Shown one piece after another: positions 31,807 to 42,662 of a DNA stretch of 64,000 bases. The position numbers and the translations under genes were made by a program. Within the stretch, counting starts at the first letter, position 1; every line of letters begins with the position of its first letter. Source of the DNA: Lycium barbarum (Eukaryota; Streptophyta; Magnoliopsida; Solanales; Solanaceae); NCBI RefSeq assembly GCF_019175385.1, contig NC_083338.1:88681777-88745776 (forward strand). Direction: 5' to 3'. Below the pieces are notes generated by a model that worked only from the letters and a program-made list of their open reading frames with translations, was not told the DNA's origin and did not search any database.

Positions 31807-33461
31807 AGCTTGGTATCAGACCCTAGGTTCAAATGTGTCCTAGGAGTTGTCTGTGTCTAGTGGAGTCTTCCTTGTGCAGCCTGATCACCTGCATGATCGA
31901 AAGACTACCAGGGCATTAATAGGTCTTTCTCATTCTTCTTGATTCTAGATTGTGTTATAGAGCTTGAACTTCCTTTAGGATCATTCTGATGTGTTCGTTA
32001 CTCGTGTTTTATGGAGATGACTTTAACTCGTGTGCAGATGTTAACTAAGTGAACAATGGTGCTATAGAGTGCACATTGTTCTGATGCGTAATTTGATGGA
32101 TGGTACAGAGTCGCTGAAATTATATTGTACGTGTTTGGTATATATGGCTGTTGTAGGGTTTGGTTGTTGATAAATTGAGACAGGTATTGAAACAAAAGTA
32201 GTCCTAGTTACGGGGAGAACTCTGCCAAAAATCATGTTAGGCTGAAAGGAATAATTAAGGTGTGATATGTTTCAAGTACTGGAGGTTAGGGTGAAGGGAA
32301 CAATTGAGGGTCTCTTGTAGTGAATTAAGAATTATCGTACGTTAAGGTTATATTCTTATTGGGTTAAAAGATCTGTACTATTTTGTTGTTTAGTAGAAAA
32401 ACTTTATTTTAGGCTTGAAACTCGAAAACAATTGCTTGTGGAATAATGATTTAAGAAGATGATGTAGTTGATTTAGGCTTTAATTTGTTATTTTCAGTTT
32501 TCGCATGATATAAGTTAAGCTTGAATCATGTGTTGTTGAATTAGCCTCCTTGTCGGAGTATATTGTCTAGATTGATATATTGTGCGCTTCCTAGTCAAAG
32601 CATATAGTGTTGAACCTTTTGAGTATCTAACTCTTGGGAAAGTGAGATGAAGGTAGAAACCGCCTTATTCATGTGAGACTTGAGTGTTCTAGTCGTTAGA
32701 AATCCCCGTGAGGGCTATGTTGTTCTTATTTGGGTGAAGATGTATTTTTATCTTTCCAGAGTCGTTTAGTACAAAGAAAGATCTACTTCATGATTTGGCT
32801 CATAGGAGTTGGCTGGAGTCTCAGATGTTGTGGTCACAGGTATTCTAACTATACGTTCTTTTAAAGCGTATTCGGTGATCGATTCAAGTTCAACTTTTTC
32901 ATATATAACTCAGTATCTTGCCCTTGATATTGGTGTGGAATTCATGCGATTGTTAGAACTTAACACTATGAATACCCCTACTAGTATTCTCGTTATTGCT
33001 TCTAGGATCTATATGACTATGTGGTGTAGTTAAGGATCGTGAGACTACTGCTGGTTCGATTGAATTTGAAATAGCAAACTTAGATATAATTTTGGGGGTA
33101 GACTAGCTTTCCAGGTGTAATGCAATTCTAGATAGCCAATAAGAAATAGTTGGGCTTGTAGTTCTAGATGAAACCGTTAATGATTGGAAGAGTAATATCA
33201 TTAAATCTCGAGGTAGACTACCAGTGTAAATCCCTTGTTACATGCTTAGGCTTGTCTGGTGTAGATGTGAGAGTCTCTGTGAAGACCATATGGTTATTGT
33301 TAGAGTATTCTATGAGTTTTGTTTGAGATAGCTTGCAATACAAAGGAACACTAGCGAGAATTTTGAAGACTTGAGGTTTAGTTAAAATCTTAGGCCATAA
33401 CTTTCATTCGAGGATGAATGATCTTAAGGCGGAGGCGGGCGGGGGGGGGGGGGGGGGATAA
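31807..33461 (+). pseudogene. R3 interior: primer site, protease-like scrap, polypurine tract
   Basis: After the primer site there is no gag-like frame. The only protein echo is 32809-33033, where 'YSVIDSSSTFSYIT' resembles a retropepsin active site with the Gly of D-S/T-G replaced by Ser. Near the end, 'CATTCGAGGATGAATG' (about 33403) is the pre-PPT hairpin with a wobble pair, then a purine stretch with 17 consecutive G (33441-33457). The 32000-32800 part shows only A/T-rich text with no feature I recognise. Confidence 0.65.
33441..33457. repeat. G homopolymer, 17 bases, in R3 polypurine tract
   Basis: An uninterrupted run of 17 G, preceded by GGCGGAGGCGGGC, just before the 3' LTR start TGTAACAC. 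It is either an expanded polypurine tract or an assembly-prone site. Confidence 0.9.
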
Positions 33462-34181
33462 TGTAACACTCCGTAAATTCGGGTTAGGTGTGAATTTATA
33501 AAAATCTAGTGTTAAGATGATATTATACCTATACAAATCCATTCTTGATGAATTCGGGTGGAAGATGGTCGTTTTGAAGTCAAACCAACAATTGAAGTTC
33601 TTAAGGGCTCTAAAATTCGCCTAAGTTTTGGTAGGTCTGTCTTCTGGGCGATTTTCATGAAAATGTGTTGCGAATTTGGAAAACATTCCTTGATGAAATT
33701 TGTAGATCTTTGAAATAGCTTTCCAATGGTAGGTCGCCCAGTCCGACAAAAGTTATGTACCAAAATCTATGTTGTTTTTACTGAAGGGTGCAAAAGTTGG
33801 AGATTTCACCAAAAGTACGCCCAAAATGTACGGGACGTCCTTTTAGGACGTACTTCTTCCATTTCTGGCAGAAAATTGGGTTTAAAATGGGTATGGTCTT
33901 ATTTTGTTCCCATTTTTTTCATCCTTCCAAAACCTAGGGACGAAAATCATCCCTCCAAGTCTTCAAATCAAAGGTAAGAACACCATTAACATTACTGATC
34001 TATTCTAACGCCAAAACCATGATTCTTAACATGATTCTTGTGACCAAAACCTAGGGTTTGCAGCATAATTTTTCCCAAAGTGGTTCATGCTAAGGTTTGG
34101 GTGTTCTTCATTACGAAAGTGAATTGTTAAACTTTGTTTAACGTATTAAGGTATGTCTCATTAAAAATAAAATCCTTTTTG

Positions 34182-34341
34182 AATATAAAGGTAATTTATA
34201 TGTCTCTCTTTTGAAAATTGGTTTTGGATGTATGTCTCTTTTAAAAATAAAATAATTTTTTAATATAAAGGTAATTTATATGTCTCTCTTTTGAAAATTG
34301 GTTTTGGATGTATGTCTCTTTTAAAAATCCTTTTTGACTAT
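34182..34341 (+). repeat. 80-bp tandem duplication in R3 3' LTR
   Basis: 'aatataaaggtaatttatat...' starts at 34182 and again at 34262, with near identity over about 68 bases. A weaker third unit follows, where 'tatgtct' recurs. Confidence 0.85.
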
Positions 34342-34907
34342 GAACGTAATTTGTATGTCTATATTTTAAAATTCTTCTTTTCATGTATGTCGAGATTTTC
34401 CCAAAAATCTTTCTTGAAGTATGTCTATATTCCAAAAATTATCTTTTCAACTATGTCTACTTGTGAAGTACGCTTATATTGTGAAAGAATGAATTGTATT
34501 TGAGAATCCTTCCTTGATTGTTTGTATAAGTTATAACTCTTGTTTGGTGGAATTTATTCTGGAATTAAAGATGATTTCTTTTAGACAAGGGCATGTGTGG
34601 GTAGGGTCAAGCTCGCATCGAAACTTATACGAACTATACTACTTTGTGAAACTCGCTTTTCCCATTATCGGATGATTGAACTTAATTTTCTAAAGGTTAA
34701 ACCTTAAACTTGTTTTGTTGTTGAATGGGCTTCTTGAACTTGAAACTGAATAAGAGATTTGAATAAGATTCTAAATCGGTTATGACTTGAAATGCCTCTA
34801 TTTTGAGATGATGACTTGAGAAGTGAGATTCGGCTCTAAGACATGATTGATGATTCGGTAATATGCCATGATTTGTATTTTGTTTGTGTTTGGGCCTGTA
34901 TGGGCAA

Positions 34908-35195
34908 GCTGTGCTAATCCAGAGGACGATTAACCGTTATGGATCCTAACGTATCGATACTAGTATTGTTGTGTCAGTCCAGAGGACACTTGACTTCCGT
35001 TGCTTCCTAGCGCGGAGTATCTATTGCTGTGCTAGTCCAGAGGACGATTACCTCCGTATCTTCCTAGATCGGAGTATCCATGGCTGTGCTAGTCCAGAGG
35101 ACGATTAGCCTCCGTTGCTTCGAACCCCAGAGCATCTATTACTGTGCTAGTCCAGAGGACGATTAGCCTCCGCAGTTTCCTAACCCGGAGTATCG
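34908..35195 (+). repeat. Five-unit tandem array of hairpin-forming repeats, R3 LTR
   Basis: Five units of about 60-65 bp. Each holds a 'GTGCTAGTCCAGAGGAC'-type core with self-complementary GTCC-AGA-GGAC, then CTCCG or similar pairing with CGGAG about 20 bases on. The first unit is the most diverged. Confidence 0.85.
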
Positions 35196-35955
35196 ATTGA
35201 TTGATCTACCTGTGAGTGGCTTGTTTCATATTTTGTTGCCAGTGAGTGGCTTGTGGTAATTTGAATTCGTCAGTGAAATAATTGGCCTGGTAAATGGTAA
35301 GGAGTTAAGTTAATGTGTCTGTCATTAGTTGATTCTTTGATGACTCTTTAATGTTGTTGACTCACTTTATTCCTGGGTTTGAACTGTTATTTTCATTGAT
35401 ATCATTTTATTGATTTTATTCATTATATCTTGTTTTGTTAACTATTGCCCCTTAGACACTCACTGAGTACCCAGTACTCAGGCATACCATTGTTGTTTTT
35501 GATGGTATGTTAGGTATCATTGTGGTGCAGGTTTGTGATACGCCTACTACTTAAGAGAACTTGCTATTTTCGAGACTATTCGGTGCGCCCACATGATTGT
35601 TCGTGGGGCACCATTTTATATTTACTTTTCGTCTTTTAGTTTCGGGTTGCGTCCCAATGATTTAGACATTTCTCATTATCTTAAAAGCTCCATAGTATAC
35701 GTTCTAGTGGGTAGTTGTTGAGTTATTGATTAACTCTCGGGCACGTTATTACGTTTGACTAAGTATTTGATGAATAAAGAATTCCGCTAATTTAATTCAT
35801 ATATTCATGATTTGTTACATTTATTTTATAAACTGTTGGAGGCGAATATTGAACCTGGCGGGTTCAAATATTGTTATTGCATCTTATAGGTTCTTCCGAT
35901 GTTGTTCATTACGTCGGATGCCGGTCACGTCTAGGGTGGGTTTTGGGGCGTGACA

Positions 35956-36427
35956 CCTATCCGGGCACGTTTTATCTTATATCCACATTCACACATAGGT
36001 GGACCACATGGCTTACTCATAATTTACGTACATCAATAGTGCTAATTTCGTTGGGCAACAACGCATTTATATCATCATCAATAACAATGCCCATATCCAT
36101 ATACACAAGCTGACGAGGCTATCAAAATGATATATAAAATATCAGCCGACAAGGCTACAAGACATCTAACCATACACAACTGTCTACGAGCCTCTAAGAA
36201 GAATATGTAACATCATACAGGCGGGACAGGACCCCTCCGTGCCCATATGTATGTACACAAAAGAATAATACCTAAAAGCTGTAGCTCCAGATGAAATGGA
36301 GCTCCTCTATGCAGTCACTGAATAGAAAATCTATGGATCAAGCCTGTCTCCCTGTCCACCTGCGGGCATGACCCAGCATCCACAAACAAAAGGACGTTCG
36401 TACGAAAAATGTACTGAGTATGTAAAG
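35956..36427 (-). mobile_element. R2 LTR, left fragment
   Basis: A minus-orientation LTR interior between the end of R3 and the start of R5. It has the recurrent words 'gacgaggct', 'ctacgagcctct' and 'gtactgagtatgtaaag'. The last five bases taaag are the R5 target copy. A degenerate stem (TTCGTAC with GTACTGA) is near 36394-36419. Confidence 0.8.
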
Positions 36428-38294
36428 TGTCACGACCCGACTAGGGGCCATGACGGGCACCCGAGGCTAACCACCGAGCACCGCTCATACCATTACCCAT
36501 CGTACACATCAAGCGTTCATCCATTAATCTTATACTCATATCATAGGAAAACCATTTTTCACTTTGAAACATAATTACCTTTATATTCATAAGCCCTTCG
36601 GCTATTAAAATATATATATATATATATATATATATACACGTGAGAAAAATTGTTAGAACATACTACCCACACATGCGTACCTACGAGCCTCTACTAGAGT
36701 GCTAGACATAGGGACGGGACAGGACCCCGCCGTGCCCAAAACATGTATATACACAAAAGAATAAATCAATGGCACCCCCGGAACAATGGACTGCTCTCAA
36801 AGTCTGCTAGTAGCTCCTACGAGTTTGGATCACCTCCCTGTCTACCTGTGGGCATGAACACAACTTCCAAAGAAAACGGACATCAGTACGAACCTTGTAC
36901 TGAGTATGTAAGACATGAACGAAATGAACATAACATAGAAATCATAAGACATAAGATGAAGATGTAACCTACTTATCTTTTAAGAGTGGATGCATTTCAT
37001 ACATGTATCGTATATATATATATTCGTAGTACATGTATCATCATATCATATATATATATATATATATCATCATCGTTAACCCACGTCCGGGTAAACATCA
37101 TACGCCGCCCACTAGTGGTGATCATGTCCGCTCTTCTAGGCGCGGTGGAATCATAAGCAGCCCTCCTTAGAGGTGACATGTTCGGCCATTTGGGCACGGA
37201 GGAATCACAAGTACCCACCTTTGCGGTGACATATCCGGCCATTTGGGCACGGTGGAATTGTATCATCGTGAGCACATCACAAACTTAACATTACTGTAAA
37301 TCTCATAGGCATATCATGACCTTATCATAACTTAGCATCATTATACATTTATCATCAAAGCATACATTAGAACTTGAAGGTAACTATGGCAATGTCGGGG
37401 TGACATAAGGTCGTGAACCCTCGATTACATCATGGAATGATCATAATCATTATGTCTCACCTTGAGGGGAATAACATTTTAAGCTGAGTGTACACAAGAA
37501 AAGCATCAATGGAACCATATTTAGGATCATTAACCTCATGGACATCGTATGTTACTCTAAGATTCTTATTCTTAAATTCGTCATCATCATTGTCATTGTC
37601 GTATCGTATCTCTTTCTTTATCATATGCGTATGTAGCTCTTTATAGTCATGGACTCATAATTTTCATTATTTAGGAAGATCACAGAAAAATAGGAAGACT
37701 CATGCCTTAGAAGTAAACGATTAGCCTTCCTTACATACCTTTTTCGTTTAGCAATTCTATCGCTTGATTGTTCTCCTTCGATGCTCGCGCTTCTACCTTC
37801 AAGAAAGTTCGTATTAACATTACCTAATCGATTATAAGAACGTGCTTACTAAAGCTAGGGAAAATTGGGCAGCATTTTATTTGTTTATACAACTTTCCTC
37901 ATATCACATATCGACTCCCAAGCTTCCATAACAAAATTCACAATATTATAGGCAACAATCATCATTCATCTACATTATCCACATTTCACAATTTCACTTC
38001 AATTCCTCCATAACTAGGGTCATAGTATAATATTACACCCGTCTCTTCATAATGTTTCTCCCATGTTCTTAATGTCATTTATAACATATTTATAATCACA
38101 ACATGTCAAGAATCATGATCGATTCCAAGCTACTACTCAAAATGTCACTATTCTTACATTCATAACCCATTTTCTATCTCCTTCTACAATTCAAGTCTTT
38201 CAACCTCTCAATACTTTAAAAAACATGGAATGATCATAAAACTTACCTTTGATAGTGTGGGAATGAGTTTTAAGTGGAAATACTTCGCTTGAGC
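36428..38294 (-). mobile_element. R5 3' LTR, truncated
   Basis: Matches 54801-56645 of the 5' LTR and stops at 'cgcttgagc' (38294), where the 5' LTR continues for about 420 more bases. What follows is the sequence expected downstream of the pol stop, so the LTR's own start, promoter and polypurine tract are deleted. It carries AGGTATGT (37740-37733), AAGGTAAG (38249-38242) and tandem units (37095-37265). Confidence 0.88.
37095..37265 (-). repeat. Tandem units with CGCC/GGCG-type inverted repeats, R5 3' LTR
   Basis: Three to four units of about 55 bp built on 'ccatttgggcacggNggaatcataag'; the cognate array in the 5' LTR is at 55495-55665. Related units with CGCCCACTAGTGGTG are in S3 (22080-22170) and R4 (29617-29710). 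Confidence 0.75.
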
Positions 38295-38640
38295 CACAAC
38301 CCAATAGCAATATAAGTTGGCCACACAGGGCTCATATGCATAAAAAGAAAACATACATACCTCACAATCTCGATGTTTAATAGTGGATCTCTTATGGGGG
38401 CTGAAATATGTGCGGATATTTAAATTTCATACTCTCTTCTGCTTCCAAATTCATTTCTTCTCAGTTGTTATTTCGCCATAAGACTTTAGCTGAGGCTACT
38501 TCCTTATTTCGAAGTCTCCGTACTTTCCTGTCTAATATGGCAATGGACACTTCTTCATAGACTAGCTTTTCTGTCACTTGAACATCATCTATTGGGAAAA
38601 TCCTCGTAGGATCTTTAACACACTTGCGGAGCATTAAGAC
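38295..38640 (-). pseudogene. R5 pol C-terminus: chromodomain
   Basis: The frame 38461-38646 gives 'LRKCVKDPTRIFPIDDVQVTEKL...RNKEVASAKVLWRNNN', then a stop where relatives continue 'REEMTW'. It is the C-terminal end of the same pol that resumes at 47502, separated by R6 (target aagac at 38636-38640). 38295-38460 is the 3' untranslated part, fused to the LTR remnant by deletion. Confidence 0.82.
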
Positions 38641-41600
38641 TGTCACGACCCGACTAGGGGCCGTGACGAGTACCCGATACTTGTACCGAGCACTCCTTAT
38701 CTATCATATTACCTTTACCTCTTAGCAAGCCGTGTAAACAGAGCCATATTTTTTTTTTGAACATTAACATTAGCAGCGTCATTTTGAACATAGGCTAATA
38801 AACTTCGTTAGCACTTTATACAACAACATTAACATGCCAAAACACCATATATCTAACTATACTTGACCGACTGTACATATCTGCCTACGAGCCTCTAGAC
38901 ATTGTACACTTATACATAGAAAGGGCCGAGTACTATCGTGCCCGATATTATATATACACAACATAGTACCACTGAAATAAGGCTCCGGAACGACTGGAGC
39001 GCTGTAGAGTACTGCTGGCAGAGCTCCTAAGGATCAAGTCCACCTGTCTGCTGACCTGCGCGGCATGGAACGCAGAGTCCACAAGAAAGGACGTCAGTAC
39101 GAATAGTGTACCGAGTATGTAAGGTATAGAAAATAATACAAGCAGTAACATAGAGTACGATTAATAATATCATGGAGTCACAGGGCATAAAACGAGGCGA
39201 GAAAGTAACCTGTGCATAGGAAGGCCCCTTTTCAGGCCAGCTGTTATGTAGGCTTGTCCTTTCGTCTTTGAAACATTTCTTTTCATAAGCATAGGAATTA
39301 ACATTTATATATTACTTATTCTCGTGTACAGAAAACAGTACATTTCAGTAACGGTACCTTTTGCTCACATTTACAGACGCCGAATACAATCGGCTGTCCC
39401 AAGCCCCCTCCCCAATGGTGTCCCAACACATTACATCATATATAGGTAGCATACATTATGTATATATACAGACGCCGCGTACGGCTCTCCCATATCCCGC
39501 GTCCGGGCGTCCCGCGTCCAGGATGGAATCCAGCTGAATCAGGTGGTGATATAATAGTGACCCTTCCCCTTTCCCCATACACATATACATATACATTTGC
39601 TTATCTTTTATACATATACACGTCTCATATACAATTACTTATCTTATTTATATATACATATCCATACACATATACCTGTTTTATATACATATATCGTATA
39701 AGCACACAAGAGCCAAGGAAAATCATGTATCCATCGGAGTGACGTAAGGTCGGTGACCTCCGATGACGTTATGGAATGCTAGTTATAGCTTTGTCTCACC
39801 TTGAAGGAACAAGTATTTTAAGGCGAGACTATCAACGGAGAATAATATTACAGTGACCGTAGAATGAAATCGTGGGCATCATAGATGACCGTCATAGGCT
39901 TTGGAGTCAAAGAAAATAAAGATATAGCTAGGAAATATAAATACGATTCAAAAATTAGTGTATCACTTTCATGTTTACATAAGATACTTAGCTTAGTCAT
40001 CTTAGTCATAGAGTCGTTCCGGTCGTACTTATCAAAGGTACATTCTCTTGTCTAACATTGTAATTATCATTATCCTCATAGAAACATTCTCGTTAGAGTA
40101 GTCATAGTACTTATCATTCGGTAATGAGGTCGGGATCAAAAGTCCCCCTTGGATTTACTTCTAGTTAGTCAACCAAGGCTATAGGAAAATCAGAGAGTAA
40201 CGGGCCCACCTCGGGCCGGATGGGGTAGCGTGTACTAGTTGCATATGTTACATGTCGTGTCATTACTTGTGACGGTTCTAGGGTAATCGGGTCCCATTTA
40301 TGCAAGTTATAGGGGTCTAGGAGGTTTTTCCGACCATTGGCACACTTTCTAGTTCAATTCTATTGAACAAAAGGTAGAAAACTTTAGGTGCGAATTCCGG
40401 GGAACAGAGTTGTCCCCGAGGCTCGTACCCAACTTATTTCTACTAAGACATGCCATAGAAAGAAGGGTGAAGCCTTACATACCTCTTTCCTCTCCTTTGG
40501 CCATCCCGAATTCAACTCGCAAATCCGCCAAAATCTACAAATTGGTCAAGTTTACCAAACATGATTAGTGCCTTTAGAATTGAATTCTTATAATGATACT
40601 TGGCTACCAAAATTTCGGTAGCACTTCCTCTGTAAATATACCATCCTCAACATTCAACTTAGTCAAATTCCAATCAATCACAATCCGGGAATTCAAACCC
40701 GTCCAAACTATCAACATAAACTCAACAACCACACTAGCAATTTCCATATTCAACTCAAGGTACATTCCAACACTTTAATTAGCATTCTACTTCCTTCAAG
40801 ACTTTCCAATTTCAATAAAACAACAACAACCTTATAATACATATTCCAACAACATCATACTAATATCATTACAAACCATCCATACAAGAACATTATTTTC
40901 AATATACACAACCTTCCAATTGCCAATACCTCACCAAACATATCAAGTCTTTATTTGCGATATAACATCTACAACACAACGACTAAGATATTAATTACAA
41001 CTCGCTCATTATTCTTTCACAACTCACTAACACATTAAGTATACACGGCCACATACACACCACACACTACACGGCCATATTATGCAAACACAACTACATT
41101 CTATCCAAATTCATTCCACTTCCATTTTCCACATATCATTTACAACCATAACAACCAAACACTAGACAACATAATTGAATCATGACTCCTACACATATAT
41201 ATATATATGCACGGCCACATACTATATTTCTCACCTTCATGAATTTCAACCATTTTAGCATACTACAACACATATAAACCATGTATAACACATAAAACAA
41301 GATTAGAATTCACCTTTCTTCTTCAACTTCTCACTTGACTACAACTTGGCAACTTGTATGTTTGTGAGTTTTTCTTGCTCCAACAACAACTCCACCTTGT
41401 TAAGCACCCTTTACTTGGTAGGAATTTATTTTTGAAAGAATTTTTATCAATTTTTCTTGGCAATTTTTCTCTTGGCCGAAAGGCCTTGAGGTTTTTCTCC
41501 TTTTTTTCTCTCTTTTACTTTCTTGAAATTTCTAGAGATTTTGGTGATAAGGATGACTTAGTCATCTTTTTTATTCACCAATTTTATTCAATTTGGGCCT

Positions 41601-41852
41601 AGCCCATGTACATGGCCGGTTGGGCCTCTCCTTTTTACTTGAAATTTCAAGCCCAATTGTATTGGCTAGTTCTTGTAATTCATGGAAGGTATTTTTCCAA
41701 TTTCCAATTTTACCCTTCGTCGTTCTCCATATTTCCACTTCGAGACTTTTCATAAGCAACTCATGTGCCAAACAAAATAAAATATTGCCTTGCTTGTTGT
41801 TTTCCCGCGATTGTCTTGAATTATCCGATTGCATAAAATGCGGGATATAACA
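38641..41852 (-). mobile_element. R6 3' LTR (3212 bp)
   Basis: Starts TGTCACGACCC and ends GGGATATAACA. Landmarks: GTCC/GGAC and TCAGTAC/GTACCGA stems (39077-39114; the change is a G-U wobble on the sense strand), ATCGGAG/CTCCGAT stem (39733-39764), AGGTATGT (40484-40477), and the 'atttcggtagcacttcctctg' region near 40612. The remaining stretches show AT-rich text only. Confidence 0.93.
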
Positions 41853-41888
41853 TCCTCCCCCCCTTTAGAACATTCGTCCTTGAATGTT
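41853..41888 (-). other. R6 polypurine tract and pre-PPT inverted repeat
   Basis: TCCTCCCCCCC TTTA is the minus-strand polypurine tract. AACATTCG (41869-41876) and TGAATGTT (41881-41888) form the hairpin with one mismatch relative to R4 and R7. Confidence 0.85.
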
Positions 41889-42662
41889 ATACTGGCCTCA
41901 TAGCGTAGTATCATACTTCGGGGAGGTCTCTTTTGTCAATACCTCATGTCACTTAGCATGTCCCTCTTAGGAGCTTAGGTTGCCCTTTTGCGATCTTTAC
42001 AGTTGTACTTCCTTCTTCGTCGCGTCTGCTGCGTCTATCCCCTCACTAGACATGTTCCCGTATATCGCCAAATCATGGTGTTCTTGTATTAGCTAGTGTG
42101 GACTCAATATCGGTCTCTCCCTGTGACACCTGTACTTTTCTCCGTCATTCCCAAAGCTTTCTGTTGTCATGACTTCCCTTTTTCTGTTAGTTTAGTCCGT
42201 CTCGGCCTATATAACTCGTATGGGGTTTCTAACCACTTTCCACACCCCAATTTACCTTGGGCTGCCTACTCTTACACTCGTCTCTTGTTTCCGCCTTTAC
42301 GAAATTTTCAGGATATTTCCCAAGGGGTCACCCATCATGGAATTACTCCCACCTGAGCACGCTTAACCTTGAAACTTTAATGCATTTCAGTGTCTCGGTG
42401 TTAGTATTTTTACCTCCGCTTCCCCGTACTACCTATATCACATAATATGGGGCAGGTTGGGGTCTCGGCAATGTTCGAACGCGCTCATAGCACATATTTC
42501 TCTTTTAATGACTATTTTAGCCTTCGTGGTCACTACTATTCACCCTTTTTCTTGTGTACACGGCTACCCTTATCCTAAATTTTCCCGAATTTCTTATATG
42601 TTCCGGAACACACGGGACGGTGCAAGATAAAGTAAAATCCAGTTCAATTTAACATCCATATA
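41889..42662 (-). other. R6 non-coding region between gag and the polypurine tract
   Basis: It replaces the entire pol. There is no significant reading frame. It includes the 5S-like module, and the flanking text 'cgagaccccaacctgcccc' (sense) parallels 'caagaccccgacttgtc' in R7, so the two elements share a longer non-coding block. The last 60 bases match other elements' 3' untranslated regions. Confidence 0.65.
42317..42372 (-). other. 5S rRNA-derived module (copy 2)
   Basis: On the element's sense strand: AAGGTTAAGCGTGCTCAGG (box A region, 42372-42354), then GATGGGTGACCCCTTGGGAAA (box C region, about 42338-42318). The spacing is that of 5S rRNA. The preceding 'gaaatgcattaaag' is shared with copy 1 in R7, so the two descend from one captured sequence. 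Confidence 0.75.

Larger units (their letters stand above)
31336..35955 (+). mobile_element. R3: non-autonomous LTR element with a 1.65-kb interior
   Basis: 5' LTR tail (31336-31806), primer site (TGGTATCAGA, 31811-31820), interior (31807-33461), polypurine region with a G run, and 3' LTR (33462-35955). The 5' LTR tail matches 35485-35955. R4 is inserted in the 5' LTR and the rest lies left of the window. The LTRs start TGTAACACTCC and end GTGACA. Gag, RT, RNaseH and integrase are absent. The right target copy would be cctat (35956-35960). The LTR differs from the TGTCACGACCC group, so R3 is a separate family. Confidence 0.87.
33462..35955 (+). mobile_element. R3 3' LTR (2494 bp)
   Basis: From TGTAACACTCCG to GGGCGTGACA. 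Contents: an AAAGGTAAG donor-like site (33971-33979), an 80-bp tandem duplication (34182-34341), a five-unit tandem array (34908-35195), and the stem TGAGTAC (35464-35470) with GTACTCA (35474-35480). The last 470 bases match the 5' LTR tail with a few per cent difference. Confidence 0.9.

Noticed and set aside
34908..35195. CRISPR-like repeat array
   Set aside because: The units are contiguous imperfect tandem repeats without unique spacers, in a plant LTR.
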